Notes: generated from the sequence alone by a model not told the origin. 64,000 nucleotides of DNA from Verrucomicrobiota bacterium (GCA_016713365.1 JADJPG010000025.1:1-64000); one strand, 5' to 3'; shown: positions 17,454 to 26,793, counted from the stretch's first letter. Program-made: numbers and translations.

Positions 17454-19859
17454 ATGGGCTCAGATACTGAATTCATTCGTATACTTGGGTCTGCATCCGA
17501 CCAAGAAGCCACTGAAACTCCGGCTCCCAAGCCGCCTCCAAAGGCCCTGCCATCGACACTTCCCGTACTTGGCCTCTCGGACATCGTTATTTTTCCCGGG
17601 ATGGTCGCTCCTCTGCTCGTCGATACCGCGCAAAGCATCCGGCTGATCGATGATGTCGTCGAAGGCGATCGCCTGCTGGCGTTGGTGCTTCAGAAGAAGC
17701 CCGACGTCGAATCGCCGCTTCCTGACGACCTCTTCCAGTATGGTTGCGGGGCGCGAGTGATGAAGATGCTGAAGTTCCCTGACAACACTGTTCGCGTGTT
17801 GGTGGAGGGACTCTGGCGCGTGCGCATCACCGAATACGAATCCCAGGATCCTTACCTGCGAGCGAAGGTTGAAGTCCTCAAGGAACTGTCCGTGGATTCA
17901 GTGGAGATGACGGCCCTGGCGCGCAACGCGCACCGGCAGTTCCAGGAAATCATCAAGCTCAACCCGGCGCTCCCGGATCAGGTCAAGATTGCCGCGATCA
18001 ACACCGAGGCCGGTGGCAACCTAACCGACCTCATCGCCGCGAATCTCAATCTCAGCCTGGACGAAAGGCAGAAGTTGCTGGAGACGACCGATGTCAAAGA
18101 GCGGTTGAACCGCCTGCAGCCGCTGCTGAATCGCGAGCTCGAGGTTTCGACGCTCAGTTCCAAGATTCAGAACGACGTCGCCAGCACGATGGCGAAGAAC
18201 CAGCGTGATTTCTTTCTGCGCGAACAAATTCGCGCGATTCAGCGTGAGTTGGGCGAAGCGGACCCGGTCGCGACTGAAGCCAACAACCTGCGGGAGCAGG
18301 TCGAAAAGGCCGACTTGCCGGATGAGGTTCGCAAAGTCGCGTTCAAAGAGATCGAACGCCTCTCGCAAATGTCGCCGGCGGTCGCGGAGTATACGATCAC
18401 CCGCACCTACCTCGACTGGATCCTCGGCCTGCCGTGGAAGAAAACCAGCGAAGATACGATCGACATCGCGGCCGCGGAGCGAATTCTCGACGAACAACAC
18501 TTTGGCTTGGAAAAGGTGAAAGAGCGCCTGCTCGACTTCATCGCCGTCATCAAGCTCAAGAAAGACATCAAGGGCCCGCTCCTGTGCCTCGTCGGTCCTC
18601 CCGGCGTCGGCAAGACATCGCTCGGCAAAAGTGTCGCCGACGCGCTTGGCCGCAAGTTCGCCCGTATTGCGCTGGGCGGCATGCGTGACGAAGCGGAGAT
18701 TCGCGGTCATCGCCGCACTTACGTCGGCGCCATGCCGGGCCGGATCATTCAGACGCTCCGCCGGGTGGAAACGCGCAATCCGGTCATCCTGCTCGACGAG
18801 ATCGACAAGCTCGGTTCCGATTTTCGCGGCGATCCTTCGTCGGCGTTGTTGGAAGTCCTCGATCCGCAGCAGAATCACACCTTCACGGATCATTACCTCG
18901 ATCTTCCCTTCGATCTGTCACAAGTCCTCTTCATCACCACCGCCAACTGGCTCGATCCGATTCAGGCTGCGCTCCGTGATCGTCTTGAGGTCATCACGCT
19001 GCCGAGTTACACCGCCTCCGAGAAGCTCCAGATTGCGAAGCGATACCTCGTGCCGCGGCAGTTGGAGGAACACGGTTTGGCGAAGAAGCGGGTGAAGTTT
19101 TCCGACGCCACCCTTCGGCAGTTGATCACCGATTACACGCACGAAGCGGGCGTTCGGCAGTTGGAGCGGGAAATCGGCACGCTCACCCGGAAGGCGATTC
19201 GAAAGATTGTCGGGCGCAACGGCGACGCTGGCCCGATTACTATCGAGTCCAAGGCATTGTCCGATTACCTCGGGCAGCCAAAGTTCGTTTCCGAAGCCGC
19301 CGAGAAGATCACGGATGCCGGCATCGCAATGGGGCTCGCCTGGACTCCGGTTGGTGGCGAGATTCTTTTCATCGAAGCCACGCGCATGCCCGGCAACGGG
19401 AAGTTGACCCTGACCGGTTCACTGGGCGACGTGATGAAGGAGAGCGCGCAGACGGCGCTCAGTTATCTTCGCAGCAATGCGAAGCTGTTGGGCATCGACA
19501 TGACTGACTTCGAGAAACATGACTTGCACATCCATGTGCCGGCTGGTGCGACCCCGAAGGATGGTCCGAGCGCCGGTTCAACGATCTCCGTCGCGCTGGC
19601 GTCCGTGCTCACACGTCGCTTGGTGCGCTCTGACCTCGCCATGACCGGCGAGATCAGCCTGCGCGGGCGTGTGCTGCGGGTCGGTGGCATCAAGGAAAAG
19701 GTGATGGCCGCCGCGCGGTCTGGACTGAAACAGGTCATCCTGCCGGCCCAGAACAAGAGCGATTGGGCGGAAGTGCCAGACGAAGTTCGCAAAAAGATGA
19801 AGGTTCACTTTGTGGAGCACATCTCTGAACTCATCCGCCTCGCGCTTCGTCCGAAGTGA
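17454..19859 (+). CDS. lon: ATP-dependent endopeptidase Lon
   Basis: An 801-residue protease with full Lon architecture. The N-terminal substrate-binding LON domain covers about residues 30-230 (LPVLGLSDIVIFPGMVAPLL). The AAA+ domain has Walker A GPPGVGKTSLGKS near residue 380 and Walker B PVILLDEIDKLGSDFRGDP. The C-terminal protease domain has catalytic Ser in KDGPSAGST (about residue 706) and Lys in VGGIKEKVMAAARSG (about residue 747). Lon degrades misfolded and regulatory proteins in the cytoplasm. No ribosome site is obvious before the ATG. Confidence 0.98.
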   Translation: MGSDTEFIRILGSASDQEATETPAPKPPPKALPSTLPVLGLSDIVIFPGMVAPLLVDTAQSIRLIDDVVEGDRLLALVLQKKPDVESPLPDDLFQYGCGARVMKMLKFPDNTVRVLVEGLWRVRITEYESQDPYLRAKVEVLKELSVDSVEMTALARNAHRQFQEIIKLNPALPDQVKIAAINTEAGGNLTDLIAANLNLSLDERQKLLETTDVKERLNRLQPLLNRELEVSTLSSKIQNDVASTMAKNQRDFFLREQIRAIQRELGEADPVATEANNLREQVEKADLPDEVRKVAFKEIERLSQMSPAVAEYTITRTYLDWILGLPWKKTSEDTIDIAAAERILDEQHFGLEKVKERLLDFIAVIKLKKDIKGPLLCLVGPPGVGKTSLGKSVADALGRKFARIALGGMRDEAEIRGHRRTYVGAMPGRIIQTLRRVETRNPVILLDEIDKLGSDFRGDPSSALLEVLDPQQNHTFTDHYLDLPFDLSQVLFITTANWLDPIQAALRDRLEVITLPSYTASEKLQIAKRYLVPRQLEEHGLAKKRVKFSDATLRQLITDYTHEAGVRQLEREIGTLTRKAIRKIVGRNGDAGPITIESKALSDYLGQPKFVSEAAEKITDAGIAMGLAWTPVGGEILFIEATRMPGNGKLTLTGSLGDVMKESAQTALSYLRSNAKLLGIDMTDFEKHDLHIHVPAGATPKDGPSAGSTISVALASVLTRRLVRSDLAMTGEISLRGRVLRVGGIKEKVMAAARSGLKQVILPAQNKSDWAEVPDEVRKKMKVHFVEHISELIRLALRPK

Positions 19860-19863
19860 TACG

Positions 19864-20601
19864 ATGCGCGTCGCCATTCTGTTGCTCAGCCTGGTTGCGG
19901 TAACTACAGTTCGCTCGGCCGAGAGCAAGTCCACCGTCACTCCATTGCCGCTGCCGGATCCGGATCGTGCCGGGCAGGAGCTGGCGGCCAAGTTGCGCGA
20001 TGCCATGCCGGAGGCGGATTCGAGTTTCAGCGGCACCTTTCAAATCATTACTTCGGACGATACGATTCGCATCGTGCCGATCACGTCGACGATTACCGCC
20101 ACCTCAACGAATTGGACGGTGACGTATCGAGCCACGCCGACGAATGGCGCGTCGCCTGAAGTTCTCACCATCACTCACACTCCCGGCCAACCGAGCCGGT
20201 ATTCTTACTCCGTGGGAACGGCGCCCGTTCAGCCGGTGAATTTGGCCGCGGCGTTTGCTGGTTCGGATTTCTCGATCACGGACCTCGGATTGGAGTTCTT
20301 CCACTGGCCCCAGCAGCGCCGCGAGAAACACGAAATGCGGCACAGCCGGAATTGTCATGTGCTCGAAAGCGTCAGCGGCAATCCCTCGGCTTCCGGCTAC
20401 GCGAGAGTGGTGAGCTGGGTGGACATTGAGAGCGGTGGTATTGTCCGTGCCGAGGCTTATAACAAGGCTGGCAAGAAGGTGAAGGAGTTCAAGGTTGGCC
20501 ACTTTCGGAAGGTCGATGGACGCTGGCACCTGGAGAGCATGAAGATCTGGACGCCAACCACCGGCCAGGAAACGGAGTTGAAGTTCGATTTGAACAAGTA
20601 G
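19864..20601 (+). CDS. LolA-like/outer-membrane lipoprotein-sorting-type exported protein
   Basis: The ATG at 19864, four bases after the lon stop, gives 245 residues with a signal peptide (MRVAILLLSLVAVTTVRSAES). The mature domain starts with SFSGTFQIITSDDTIRIVPI and ends VGHFRKVDGRWHLESMKIWT. The RxxDGxWxxxxMxxxxxxTG-like ending and the beta-rich pattern match the LolA/LppX-like fold of COG2834-type proteins, which carry lipids or lipoproteins across the periplasm. It is not canonical LolA, and no LolB is near. Function uncertain. Confidence 0.68.
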   Translation: MRVAILLLSLVAVTTVRSAESKSTVTPLPLPDPDRAGQELAAKLRDAMPEADSSFSGTFQIITSDDTIRIVPITSTITATSTNWTVTYRATPTNGASPEVLTITHTPGQPSRYSYSVGTAPVQPVNLAAAFAGSDFSITDLGLEFFHWPQQRREKHEMRHSRNCHVLESVSGNPSASGYARVVSWVDIESGGIVRAEAYNKAGKKVKEFKVGHFRKVDGRWHLESMKIWTPTTGQETELKFDLNK

Positions 20602-20665
20602 CCGCCCGCCTGACTTTTCTGCGTGCCGCGTGTGACATCTGCCGGCGAGCGCTGTCGAATCAGTG

Positions 20666-21255
20666 ATGTCAGCCCCGATCACCGAAAACACTGTGGAGCC
20701 CGCACCCGAGACATCGAGCGAAACCACCGCTGCGGGACGTGTCCCGCTGGAACCGCCGGAGTTGGAGGCGATCTACGAGGAGCATTCCCGCCCCGTTTAT
20801 TATCTTGCCCTCCGCATGCTCGGCGATCCCACCCAGGCCGAGGATGCCACCCACGATGTCTTCCTGAAGGCGTATCGCAAGCTCGGCGATTTCAAAGGCA
20901 ACTCAGCATTCGCACCTGGCTTTACCGCATCACCATCAACCACTGCCAGAATCTGCTGCAAACCTGGCACCGCCGAAACATCCACGGCACCGACGACGAG
21001 GCGGTCTGGGAACGCGCCGCCGGCACCAGCGACAGTCCGTTGCGGGTTCTGGAAACGAAGGAGCTCGGCCAGCGCATCCAGAAATCCCTCGACTCCCTTC
21101 CGGAAGAATACCGATTGCTGCTCCTGCTCGTCGCCGACGAGAAGCTCAGCTACGACGAAGTCGGCACCTTGACCGGCCAGAGCAGTGACGCCGTGCGCGG
21201 CAAACTGCATCGGGCTCGCAAGACCTTCGCCGCCGCCTTCCACCAGACCCCCTGA
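20666..21255 (+). CDS. ECF-type RNA polymerase sigma factor (interrupted by a frameshift)
   Basis: The N-terminal half starts at the ATG at 20666 (a GTG at 20663 is also possible). It contains region 2: LEAIYEEHSRPVYYLALRML and QAEDATHDVFLKAYRKLGDF. At about 20907 the frame changes, consistent with one missing base, and continues as IRTWLYRITINHCQNLLQ. Region 4 follows: LDSLPEEYRLLLLLVADEK and SYDEVGTLTGQSSDAVRGKL, the DNA-binding helix-turn-helix for the -35 box. Joined length is about 196 residues, normal for ECF factors. The small downstream gene may regulate it. Confidence 0.85.
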
Positions 21256-21282
21256 CCTCCCACGCCCAACCACAAGACCACC

Positions 21283-21513
21283 ATGAACCGACCCACTTCC
21301 AAGCTGAATCAGCGCCAGCACGAAGAAACCGTCTCCCAACAACAGAACGCCCAGGAAACCGCCACGGTCGAATTCGCCACCGCCGAGGAAATGCTCCGTC
21401 ACGATGCGGGGCAGGCAGCGGTGCCGCCGGCCGTGGCGGAGCGATTGCAGCGTTCCATCGCGAACGAGCCGAAGCCGCAACCTTCCTGGTGGCAGCGACT
21501 GTTCAAGGGCTGA
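21283..21513 (+). CDS. Small soluble protein downstream of the ECF sigma factor
   Basis: A 76-residue, glutamine- and glutamate-rich protein ending PSWWQRLFKG. It has no membrane segment and no zinc-binding HxxxCxxC motif, so it is not a classical anti-sigma factor. The central helix PPAVAERLQRSIANEP could contact a partner. It follows the sigma gene by 27 bases, probably in the same transcript, which suggests a regulatory or sensing role. That is inference only. Confidence 0.6.
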   Translation: MNRPTSKLNQRQHEETVSQQQNAQETATVEFATAEEMLRHDAGQAAVPPAVAERLQRSIANEPKPQPSWWQRLFKG

Positions 21514-21614
21514 TTTCGCGAACGAGTTTGAACTGCGCGGTTGCGAAATGTCCTCCGCCGGGCGACAGATAGCTGAACCCGGACGGACGAGTTAGAACAT
21601 CGACTGGTGGGCCA

Positions 21615-23172
21615 TTGATGACGCCATCCCTCACATCCAGCATTGCTGCGGAGATCGAAACCCTCATTCGCGCCCGATATCCGATTCTCTATCTCGTCAC
21701 CAGCGAGGAACTGCGCGCCGAGCAAATCATCGCGGAAGTCGCGCAGCGGCGACAGAAGAAGGTCTTCGAGTGGAGCTGCAGCACGGGCGTCGTGCCGGCA
21801 GGCGCGTCCATCCAATCACAGAAGAGCCGCAATGCCGCGACGCGCGAACCACTGGCGGCGCTCGAACAGGTCATCGAACAAATCGAGCCCGCGATTTTTG
21901 TCTTCAAGGATTTTCATCCCTTCCTCACGCGGAACAATCACCTCGTAACGCGTCGGCTGAAGGAAATCGCGCTGCACCTGAAGAACAGCTTCAAGACCAT
22001 CGTGATCATTTCGTCCGTGCTGGAGATTCCAGTGGAACTGGAAAAGGAGATCACCGTTCTCACCGTCCCGTTGCCGTCCCGCGAAGAGCTTGAGTTGTTG
22101 CTCGCCAAAATCCTCGATGACGTGAAGCAGTTCAAACACGTCTCCATCGAGCTCGACCCCGCCGGACGCGAGCGTCTTCTGCAAGCGGCGCTCGGCCTCA
22201 CGCTGGGCGAAGCGGAAAACGTCTTCGCGAAGATCATCGTGAAGGACCAGCGCCTGAGCGCGGATGACGTAGGCGAAGTCTTTGCCCAGAAACAGCAGAT
22301 CATCCGCAAGAGCGGTCTGCTGGATTACTATGCGGCCAGCGAAAGCTTCGACCACATCGGCGGTCTCGCGGTGCTGAAAGACTGGCTGAACAAACGTGCC
22401 GTCGCGTTCAGTTCCGAGGCGCGCGACTTTGGGCTCCCGTCGCCAAAGGGCATCCTGCTCCTCGGTGTCCAAGGCTGCGGTAAGAGTCTTTGTGCGAAAG
22501 CCGTAGCCAGCCACTGGCAGCTGCCGCTGCTCCGCTTCGACATGGGACGGATGTTCGGCAGCCTCGTTGGTTCTTCTGAGGAGAACGTGCGTCGCGCGAT
22601 CTCTGTCGCGGAATCCGTCGCGCCGGCGATTCTGTGGGTGGACGAAATCGACAAGGCGTTCGCTGGCTCGCAGAGCTCTGGCGGCGCGGATGGCGGCACG
22701 GCGGCGCGCGTTTTCGGCACGTTCCTCACCTGGCTTTCGGAGAAGAGCGCGCCTGTTTTTGTGGTGGCGACGGCGAACGACATCTCGCAGCTGCCGCCCG
22801 AACTGCTGCGGAAAGGGTCGCTTCGATGAGATCTTCTTCGTCGATCTGCCGTCGCCTGAAGAACGCGCGGAAGTCTTTCGGATTCACCTCGCGAAACGAG
22901 GTCGCGATCCGGAGCGTTTCGACATGGCGGCGATGGTGGAGGCGAGCCGGGATTTCAGCGGCGCGGAAGTCGAGGAAGCCATCATCAGCGCGCTCTACGA
23001 GGCGTTCTATGGCCGGGAAGAATTGCAGACGGCGCACGTCTTATCTGTACTGGCCGAGACGGTGCCGCTGGCGCGCACGATGGACGAGCAGATCGGCCAG
23101 TTGCGATCGTGGGCGGATGGTCGGGCGCGGAACGCCAGCGTGCCGCGTGGCGCGCGGAGTTCGGAATCCTAG
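21615..23172 (+). CDS. AAA+ ATPase, Ycf46/FtsH-like AAA core (interrupted by a frameshift)
   Basis: Residues 1-235 form an N-terminal domain (SSIAAEIETLIRARYPILYL), as in stand-alone AAA proteins of the Ycf46 type. The AAA core has Walker A LGVQGCGKSLCAKAVASHW, Walker B APAILWVDEIDKAF and a pore-like motif in FDMGRMFGSLVGSSEENVRR. Near 22818 an extra T shifts the frame; removing it restores LLRKGRFDEIFFVDLPSPEE, the standard second region of homology. The C-terminal lid continues to 23172, about 519 residues in all. No protease domain is attached, so it is probably a remodelling ATPase. Small downstream genes may be partners. Confidence 0.85.
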
Positions 23173-23201
23173 CGGAAGCTAAAGACGGAAGGAGAACGGT
23201 T

Positions 23202-23483
23202 ATGTGGAAGTCCTTTGCAGAACACTTCAAGGAATGCGGTCGCCACAGTGGCGGATTCTTTTTGCTGGGGCTCTTGGGCGCGCCGTTGTGCGCCGCGATG
23301 GTATCAATGCTGGGCCCGTGGACAGCGAATCTCCTCTGGGCAACGTGGGCAGTGCTCTTTGCCCATGGATTCGTGAAGTTCGTCCATCAATGGCGCCACC
23401 CGGTGCGCCTCGGAAGATTGCCGCCATTGTCGCGACACGATTTGCGGGTAGCCCGGTCCAAGCTCATGAAGTGTCGAAACTAA
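23202..23483 (+). CDS. Small membrane protein of unknown function
   Basis: A good ribosome site (AAGGAGAA) precedes the ATG at 23202. The 93 residues begin MWKSFAEHFKECGRHSGGFF and contain two hydrophobic segments: about 18-36 (GGFFLLGLLGAPLCAAMVSM) and 42-60 (TANLLWATWAVLFAHGF). A basic C-terminal tail follows (RLPPLSRHDLRVARSKL). It starts 29 bases after the AAA+ gene and is probably co-transcribed with it. No family is recognised. Confidence 0.7.
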   Translation: MWKSFAEHFKECGRHSGGFFLLGLLGAPLCAAMVSMLGPWTANLLWATWAVLFAHGFVKFVHQWRHPVRLGRLPPLSRHDLRVARSKLMKCRN

Positions 23484-23579
23484 CCCAGACGACCTCCGCC
23501 GCATTGGCCGGGCGAATTTTTCGCTCGCGCCCACGGCCCGTTTGGCGTTCCAGTAATCCCACCAGCCGCCAATACTGCC

Positions 23580-24353
23580 ATGAGCCGCTTCGCCAATCTT
23601 GAGTTCAACGACGAATCGAAGGGCCGCTCGCAGCAAACCCCCGTCAATACCGACGCCGACCGTCATAGTGCCGAGGCGCAAACGGCGTTCGAGCGCGCCG
23701 ACTTCGAGCAGGCGCTCCGCTCCTACTCCCGGGTGTTGGAGCACAATCCCCAGCATGTGCCGGCATGGACGGGCCAAGTCCGGGCGTTGATCGAGCTCGG
23801 GGAATTTCAGGAAGCCCGCCTCTGGGCGGACAAGGCGCTCGAACGTTTTCCCAGCGATCCCGAACTGCTCGCGGCCAAGGGCGTCGCGCTCAGTCGCTGC
23901 GGCGATCTGGATGGCGCCCTGACATTCTCCGACGCGAGCATCGCGGAACGCGGCGACACGCCCTACGTCTGGCTGGCGCGCGGCGATGTCCTGCTCGCCC
24001 GCGGCGAGAAGCGGGCGGATTACTGTTTCGACAAGGCACTCGGCCTGGCCGCGGCGGACTGGTTCATCGCGTGGCTGGCGGCGCGCATCCGGGTGTTCTA
24101 CAAGCAATTCACTCTCGCGCTGAAATTCGCGCAGCAGGCGCTGGAGCTGAAGCCGGACAACGAGGTGCTCTGGCTTTGTGCGGGCCGATGCCAAAAGGAA
24201 CTGGGCTTGATTGGTCCGGCGCGGAACTCATTTCAACAAGCGCTCCAACTCCACCCGCGCTGGCACGAAGCCGAGCGCGCCATGAGCAGTCTGGCTGAGA
24301 CGACGATGGTGCAAAGGCTCGGCGGGTGGTGGAAGAGAAGGACGGGGGGGTGA
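23580..24353 (+). CDS. Tetratricopeptide-repeat protein
   Basis: A 257-residue soluble protein made mainly of TPR-like helix pairs from about residue 30 to 240. Examples are AFERADFEQALRSYSRVLEH, ALIELGEFQEARLWADKALE and LKFAQQALELKPDNEVLWLC. TPR arrays are protein-docking scaffolds. It has no signal peptide and no catalytic domain. Position after the AAA+ gene suggests a partner or adaptor role, but nothing in the sequence names the client. Confidence 0.82.
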   Translation: MSRFANLEFNDESKGRSQQTPVNTDADRHSAEAQTAFERADFEQALRSYSRVLEHNPQHVPAWTGQVRALIELGEFQEARLWADKALERFPSDPELLAAKGVALSRCGDLDGALTFSDASIAERGDTPYVWLARGDVLLARGEKRADYCFDKALGLAAADWFIAWLAARIRVFYKQFTLALKFAQQALELKPDNEVLWLCAGRCQKELGLIGPARNSFQQALQLHPRWHEAERAMSSLAETTMVQRLGGWWKRRTGG

Positions 24354-24364
24354 AAGTTTGAGTC

Positions 24365-24979
24365 ATGTCAGAAGCGCTGACAAAGGGTCGGTCTAGTTTG
24401 TTTCCGCTCGTTGTAGGCGGCCTCGCCGCAATTGTCTTCTTTCTCGGCGTGGCGTCGGCGTGGCCACCGCTCTGGGTTGAGCGTCGCCAGCAGCGAATGA
24501 AACTCGTTGGAAGAGTCCAAGCAGCCGGTGGTTGGGATGCGGTGAAACGCGACTGCTTATCACTCGCAGAAACGAATAGATGGTATTATTGGAGACGCCA
24601 GTTCGATAATCCGCATCCGCTTCCACCTTCCCTCTCAGCGCTCAAGCCCATTGAGGTCAATTGTATTTCTTCCGAGACATTTAAGTCCGACTCTGGCAAT
24701 CCAAGCGACCGGAGGATTCAAGAATCCGGGAGAATATTGAATAGCATTCCTTCACCAGAGGTTCCGACCGGCTTCAATGAGAAACCTGACGTTGCTGTAG
24801 TACGTATTAAGCTCTTTGGTCTCCATTCAACGGGTGGCCATTCAACTCCATTCTACGGCATTGAGATTGTCAGTGGCCCTGGTAAGGAAGCCTACCAGCC
24901 CAAACCTGTTCACGCCGCTTCGGGCAATGGCCACACCAGCTACCGGGAGATAGAGGATGGCGTCTATGAAGTTTACTGA
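24365..24979 (+). CDS. Single-span membrane protein of unknown function
   Basis: A 204-residue protein with one N-terminal transmembrane helix at about residues 13-33 (LFPLVVGGLAAIVFFLGVAS). The remainder is polar and mostly periplasmic, with no repeated motif I can name. A histidine/serine-rich segment (FGLHSTGGHSTPFYGIEIVS) lies near the C-terminus. Its AT content is a little higher than its neighbours, and it lies next to an insertion element. No family recognised. Confidence 0.55.
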   Translation: MSEALTKGRSSLFPLVVGGLAAIVFFLGVASAWPPLWVERRQQRMKLVGRVQAAGGWDAVKRDCLSLAETNRWYYWRRQFDNPHPLPPSLSALKPIEVNCISSETFKSDSGNPSDRRIQESGRILNSIPSPEVPTGFNEKPDVAVVRIKLFGLHSTGGHSTPFYGIEIVSGPGKEAYQPKPVHAASGNGHTSYREIEDGVYEVY

Positions 24980-25067
24980 TCAATCGACATCCGCATTTGT
25001 GTTGTCTATAAAATGAGCATCACTCCTCGGACTGACCTGCGCTGGGCGGCGCATGTTCGTCCCTTCA

Positions 25068-25157
25068 GTTCTCCCGGAGGGAGAACCGAGAATACCGGCG
25101 TTTCAACGCCGGGTTCCAGACGGCATCCGAGCAAGTCCCGAAGGGACGGTTGAATCA
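25068..25157 (+). repeat. Left inverted structured repeat of the IS200-like element
   Basis: A unit of about 90 bases holding three short hairpins: TCCCGGAGGGA, CCGGCGTTTCAACGCCGG and GTCCCGAAGGGAC. It is repeated, inverted, on the far side of the transposase gene. It overlaps the 3' end of that gene by a few bases. Confidence 0.85.
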
Positions 25158-25601
25158 TTCCCACAAATAGCGCTCGTCGAACTCGATCCGGTGCTTCTTC
25201 AGCAACGCGACGAATTCCTCCTGAAATGTCATCGTGTGATGATGCGGCTCCTGATTCCCAATGTAGTCAACGATCTTGTCCACTTGCGAGACGCTCACGC
25301 TGAAAGCGCCGTACTTGGTTTGCCACGCAAAGGCTCGCTGATCGGGAAAGGTGTCGTGCACCCACTTCGAGGAACCCCCTTTGATCAGTTGCATGGCCTT
25401 GGCTATGGGCATCGTCGCAGGCAGCGACAACAGCAGATGAACATGGTCTTCGATGCCTCCGATACTAAGGGCTGTGATCCCATTTTCTCGTGCAATCCCG
25501 CCGAGATACGGCCAAAGCCTGGCCTGAAGCGCAGGTGTAATGAACGGCCTTCGATCCTTGGTGCTAAACACGCAATGCGCGAAAGTGCATATGTAGGACA
25601 T
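25155..25601 (-). CDS. IS200/REP-associated tyrosine (Y1) transposase
   Basis: The start at 25601 gives 148 residues beginning MSYICTFAHCVFSTKDR; the frame is open upstream but runs through the flanking repeat. The HUH motif is EDHVHLLLSLP and the presumed catalytic tyrosine lies in VDKIVDYIGNQEPHH, both characteristic of TnpA-type single-strand transposases. The C-terminus RIEFDERYLWE is typical of this subgroup. These enzymes cut and join single-stranded hairpins. The protein is full length, so the element may be active. It is read against its pilT neighbour. Confidence 0.92.
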   Translation of the reverse strand: MSYICTFAHCVFSTKDRRPFITPALQARLWPYLGGIARENGITALSIGGIEDHVHLLLSLPATMPIAKAMQLIKGGSSKWVHDTFPDQRAFAWQTKYGAFSVSVSQVDKIVDYIGNQEPHHHTMTFQEEFVALLKKHRIEFDERYLWE

Positions 25602-25604
25602 GGG

Positions 25605-25702
25605 CGGATTCAGCCGTCCCTCCGGGACTGGCGCAACCGCAATCGCCGACCCGGCAGTAAACTGCCGGGCTATTCTCAAGACTCCCTCCGGGAGAGGACA
25701 TG
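25605..25702 (-). repeat. Right inverted structured repeat of the IS200-like element
   Basis: The reverse complement repeats the left unit: CTCCCGGAGGGAG, then GAGAATA, a CCCGGCAGTTTACTGCCGGG hairpin, and GTCCCGGAGGGACGG. The middle hairpin differs from the left copy on both arms, with pairing kept, which is a sign of selected structure. Confidence 0.85.
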
Positions 25703-25728
25703 ACCTGATTGGTCACCAAAAAGCTCAC

Positions 25729-26790
25729 ATGACCCACACCCCTCTCGACAGCCTGCTCGCCACGGCGCAGGAATACAATGCGTCGGACCTGCACATCATT
25801 GCGGGCGTGCCACCGGCGTTTCGCGTGAACGGGGAGATTATCCTCGCCGAGAGCGACACGTTGATGGAGTCGGACGTCGACGAGATGGCGTTTCAGATGT
25901 TGAACGAAGCGCAGCGCGATACGTTCGAGCGCGAATGGGAGCTGTGCATCTCCATGCGGCATCCGATGGTTGGCCGCGTGCGGGTGACGTTCTACAAGCG
26001 CAACGGTCATCCGGAAATGAGCTTCCGCTTCTGCGGCGAACGCATTTCCACGCGCGAAGAGCTCGGTCTGCCGGCGAAGATTGATGAGCTGGTCCGCCGG
26101 CCGAATGGGCTGTTTCTTATCACTGGCCCGACTGGCGCGGGCAAGACCACGACGCTCAATTATCTCGTCGACCTCATCAACCGCGAGCGACGTTGCAAGG
26201 TGGTGACGATCGAGGATCCCATCGAGTTCGTGCATCAGAACAATCGCGCGATTGTGGTGCAGCAGGAGGTGCTCACGGATGTGCATTCGTTCAACCGCGC
26301 GCTCATCCATGTCCTGCGCCAGGATCCGGATGTGATCGTTGTCGGTGAAGTGCGCGATGCCGAGGCGATCTCGACGGTGCTGACCGCGGCGGAAACCGGT
26401 CACCTCGTGCTGGCGACCATGCATTCGCCGAACGTGGCGCATGCGTTGGAGCGTATCACTGGAATCTTCGAGGGCAGCGCCCAAAGACAGGTGGTGTTGC
26501 AGCTCGCGAATTCATTGCAGGGGATCATCGCCCAGGATTTGCTGCCGAGCGCGGACCGGACGCGTCGGGTGCTGGCGTATGAATTGATGATGGCGAACAA
26601 TGCGGTTCGGAATCTGATTCGCGAAAATCAACTGCACTTCCTGGAGAACACGATGCAGACGGCGGCGAAGGAAGGCATGATGCTGATGGATAATTGCCTC
26701 TACGATCTCTACTGCAAGTGCGCCATCAGCTACGACACGGCAATGAGCCGGGCGCGGCATCCGGACCGGATCAGCCGGAAGAAGGATTGA
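25729..26790 (+). CDS. pilT: PilT-type pilus retraction ATPase
   Basis: The ATG at 25729 gives 353 residues beginning MTHTPLDSLLATAQEYNASD. The N-terminal PAS-like domain is followed by the RecA-like ATPase: Walker A GPTGAGKTTTLNYL, an Asp-box region VVTIEDPIEFVH, Walker B DPDVIVVGEVRDAE and the His-box LVLATMHSPN. PilT hexamers at the inner membrane depolymerise type IV pili and power twitching. It is about 14 kb from pilM-Q, with an insertion element just upstream, and is followed after three bases by a membrane TPR gene. Confidence 0.9.
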   Translation: MTHTPLDSLLATAQEYNASDLHIIAGVPPAFRVNGEIILAESDTLMESDVDEMAFQMLNEAQRDTFEREWELCISMRHPMVGRVRVTFYKRNGHPEMSFRFCGERISTREELGLPAKIDELVRRPNGLFLITGPTGAGKTTTLNYLVDLINRERRCKVVTIEDPIEFVHQNNRAIVVQQEVLTDVHSFNRALIHVLRQDPDVIVVGEVRDAEAISTVLTAAETGHLVLATMHSPNVAHALERITGIFEGSAQRQVVLQLANSLQGIIAQDLLPSADRTRRVLAYELMMANNAVRNLIRENQLHFLENTMQTAAKEGMMLMDNCLYDLYCKCAISYDTAMSRARHPDRISRKKD

Positions 26791-26793
26791 ACC

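Larger units (their letters stand above)
25068..25702 (-). mobile_element. IS200/REP-associated-type element inserted upstream of pilT
   Basis: One Y1 transposase gene lies between two imperfect inverted units of about 90 bases, each folding into three hairpins. This matches the layout of REP-associated tyrosine transposases with their palindromic substrates. The right edge lies only about 27 bases before the pilT start, so it has replaced or displaced any pilT promoter. Confidence 0.75.
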
